From NCBI RefSeq assembly GCF_050699915.1, contig NZ_JBOHGA010000311.1:1-5694 (forward strand): a stretch of DNA of 5,694 nucleotides. Direction: 5' to 3'. Every line of letters begins with the position of its first letter. Position 1 is the first letter of the stretch. A program made the translations under genes and the position numbers. Source of the DNA: Actinophytocola sp050699915. GTDB taxonomy: Bacteria > Actinomycetota > Actinomycetes > Mycobacteriales > Pseudonocardiaceae. Below are positions 5,319-5,694 of the stretch, piece after piece. The notes beneath the pieces are model-generated. The model worked only from the letters and a program-made list of their open reading frames with translations, did not search any database and was not told the DNA's origin.

Positions 5319-5694
5319 TCACCGCGAGTCGGGGCTCTCAGCACACCGAGTCGCGGATTTCAGCACCTCCAGCGCCTCCGTGACGCTGGCCTCCACGCCG
5401 GCCTTGTCGATGCCCAGCTCGGTGAGCACGCCCGCGCCGTCCTCCTGCTCCAACAGCGCGAGCAGCACGTGCTCGGTGCCGATGTAGTTGTGGCCCAACC
5501 GCAGCGCCTCCCGGAACGTCAGCTCCAGCGCCTTGCGGGCCGACGCGTCGAACGGGACGAGCGCGGGCATCTCGGCGGCCGCCGGGGGCAGCTTCGCCGT
5601 CGCGGCCCGCCGCACCTCGTCCAGCGTCACGCCCCCCGACACGATCGCCCGAGCCGCCAGCGCCTCCGGTTCGGCCAGTAGCCCCAGCACCAGG
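5319..5694 (-). CDS. Clp N-terminal-domain protein, 3' part (start lies beyond the right edge)
   Basis: The last 124 residues of a leftward gene are visible. The frame is open to the window edge, and the GTG at 5690 is probably an internal Val (LVLGLLAEPEALAARAI), so the start is outside. Counting from that Val, residues 1-36 are the second half of a first Clp repeat (GVTLDEVRRA). Residues about 46-110 are a complete second repeat, with the signature LGHNYIGTEHVLLALLEQ at 65-82. The chain ends 13 residues later with no AAA+ module, so this is a stand-alone Clp N-domain protein rather than ClpC. In ClpC this domain binds adaptors and substrates. Stand-alone versions such as mycobacterial ClpC2 are known and may act as decoys or adaptors; that role here is inference. 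The C-terminal tail is odd: codons 109-123 fall in a 22-base imperfect tandem duplication. Confidence 0.88.
   Translation of the reverse strand, partial: LVLGLLAEPEALAARAIVSGGVTLDEVRRAATAKLPPAAAEMPALVPFDASARKALELTFREALRLGHNYIGTEHVLLALLEQEDGAGVLTELGIDKAGVEASVTEALEVLKSATRCAESPDSR
5326..5369. repeat. Imperfect 22-base tandem duplication at the 3' end of the Clp N-domain gene
   Basis: The units at 5326-5347 and 5348-5369 match at 16 of their first 19 bases. On the minus strand they begin GTGCTGAGAGCCCCGACTC and GTGCTGAAATCCGCGACTC. Because 22 is not a multiple of three, the two copies are read in different frames (VLKSATR, then CAESPDSR and stop). Confidence 0.6.

Noticed and set aside
5298..5324. 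GTGAC / GTCAC inverted repeat between the convergent genes as a bidirectional terminator
   Set aside because: The stem is only 5 base pairs with a loop of about 13 bases and no T-run on either strand.
4496..5383. 295-codon open frame overlapping the aldo/keto reductase
   Set aside because: It is Arg/Gly/Ala/Pro-rich shadow sequence with no recognisable motif, while the overlapping reductase has an intact catalytic tetrad.

Overview
The window is high-GC DNA with strongly G/C-biased third codon positions. It carries an ARC/Mpa proteasomal ATPase ending in GQYL, and low-complexity-tail, single-helix envelope proteins. Together these point to an actinomycete that has a Pup-proteasome system, perhaps of the Pseudonocardiales type. 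The genus is an inference and cannot be fixed from this sequence alone.

Left part (1-2277), all on the minus strand: four small genes for membrane-anchored proteins, each with a short cytoplasmic N-terminus, one transmembrane helix and a predicted extracytoplasmic part. The gene at 1618-2277 stands alone, with its own strong ribosome binding site and a GC-rich terminator-like hairpin after it. The other three (771-1439, 277-774 and the partial gene at 1-280) form a tightly packed leftward operon. Its junctions are stop/start overlaps: CTGA for the first pair, if a CTG start is accepted, and ATGA for the second. The three complete proteins share a C-terminal domain with one cysteine in a helix and one in the last strand, a probable disulfide. 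Their function is unknown.

Middle (2278-4345): a 250-base divergent intergenic region, then the complete arc/mpa gene (605 aa). It has a coiled coil, a double OB region, an AAA+ ATPase domain and the C-terminal proteasome-docking motif. The ATPase unfolds pupylated proteins and feeds them to the 20S proteasome. The pup, dop, prcBA and pafA genes are not in the window.

Right part (4346-5694): an aldo/keto reductase gene begins 19 bases after arc and looks leaderless, with a -10-like TATTTT seven bases before its ATG. Codon usage changes abruptly in its last quarter. Converging on it is the 3' part of a gene for a Clp N-terminal-domain protein, which runs off the right edge. Its last codons lie in an imperfect 22-base tandem duplication. 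Two protein-quality-control genes (proteasomal ATPase and Clp N-domain protein) therefore flank the reductase. No tRNA, rRNA, CRISPR array or insertion sequence was seen.
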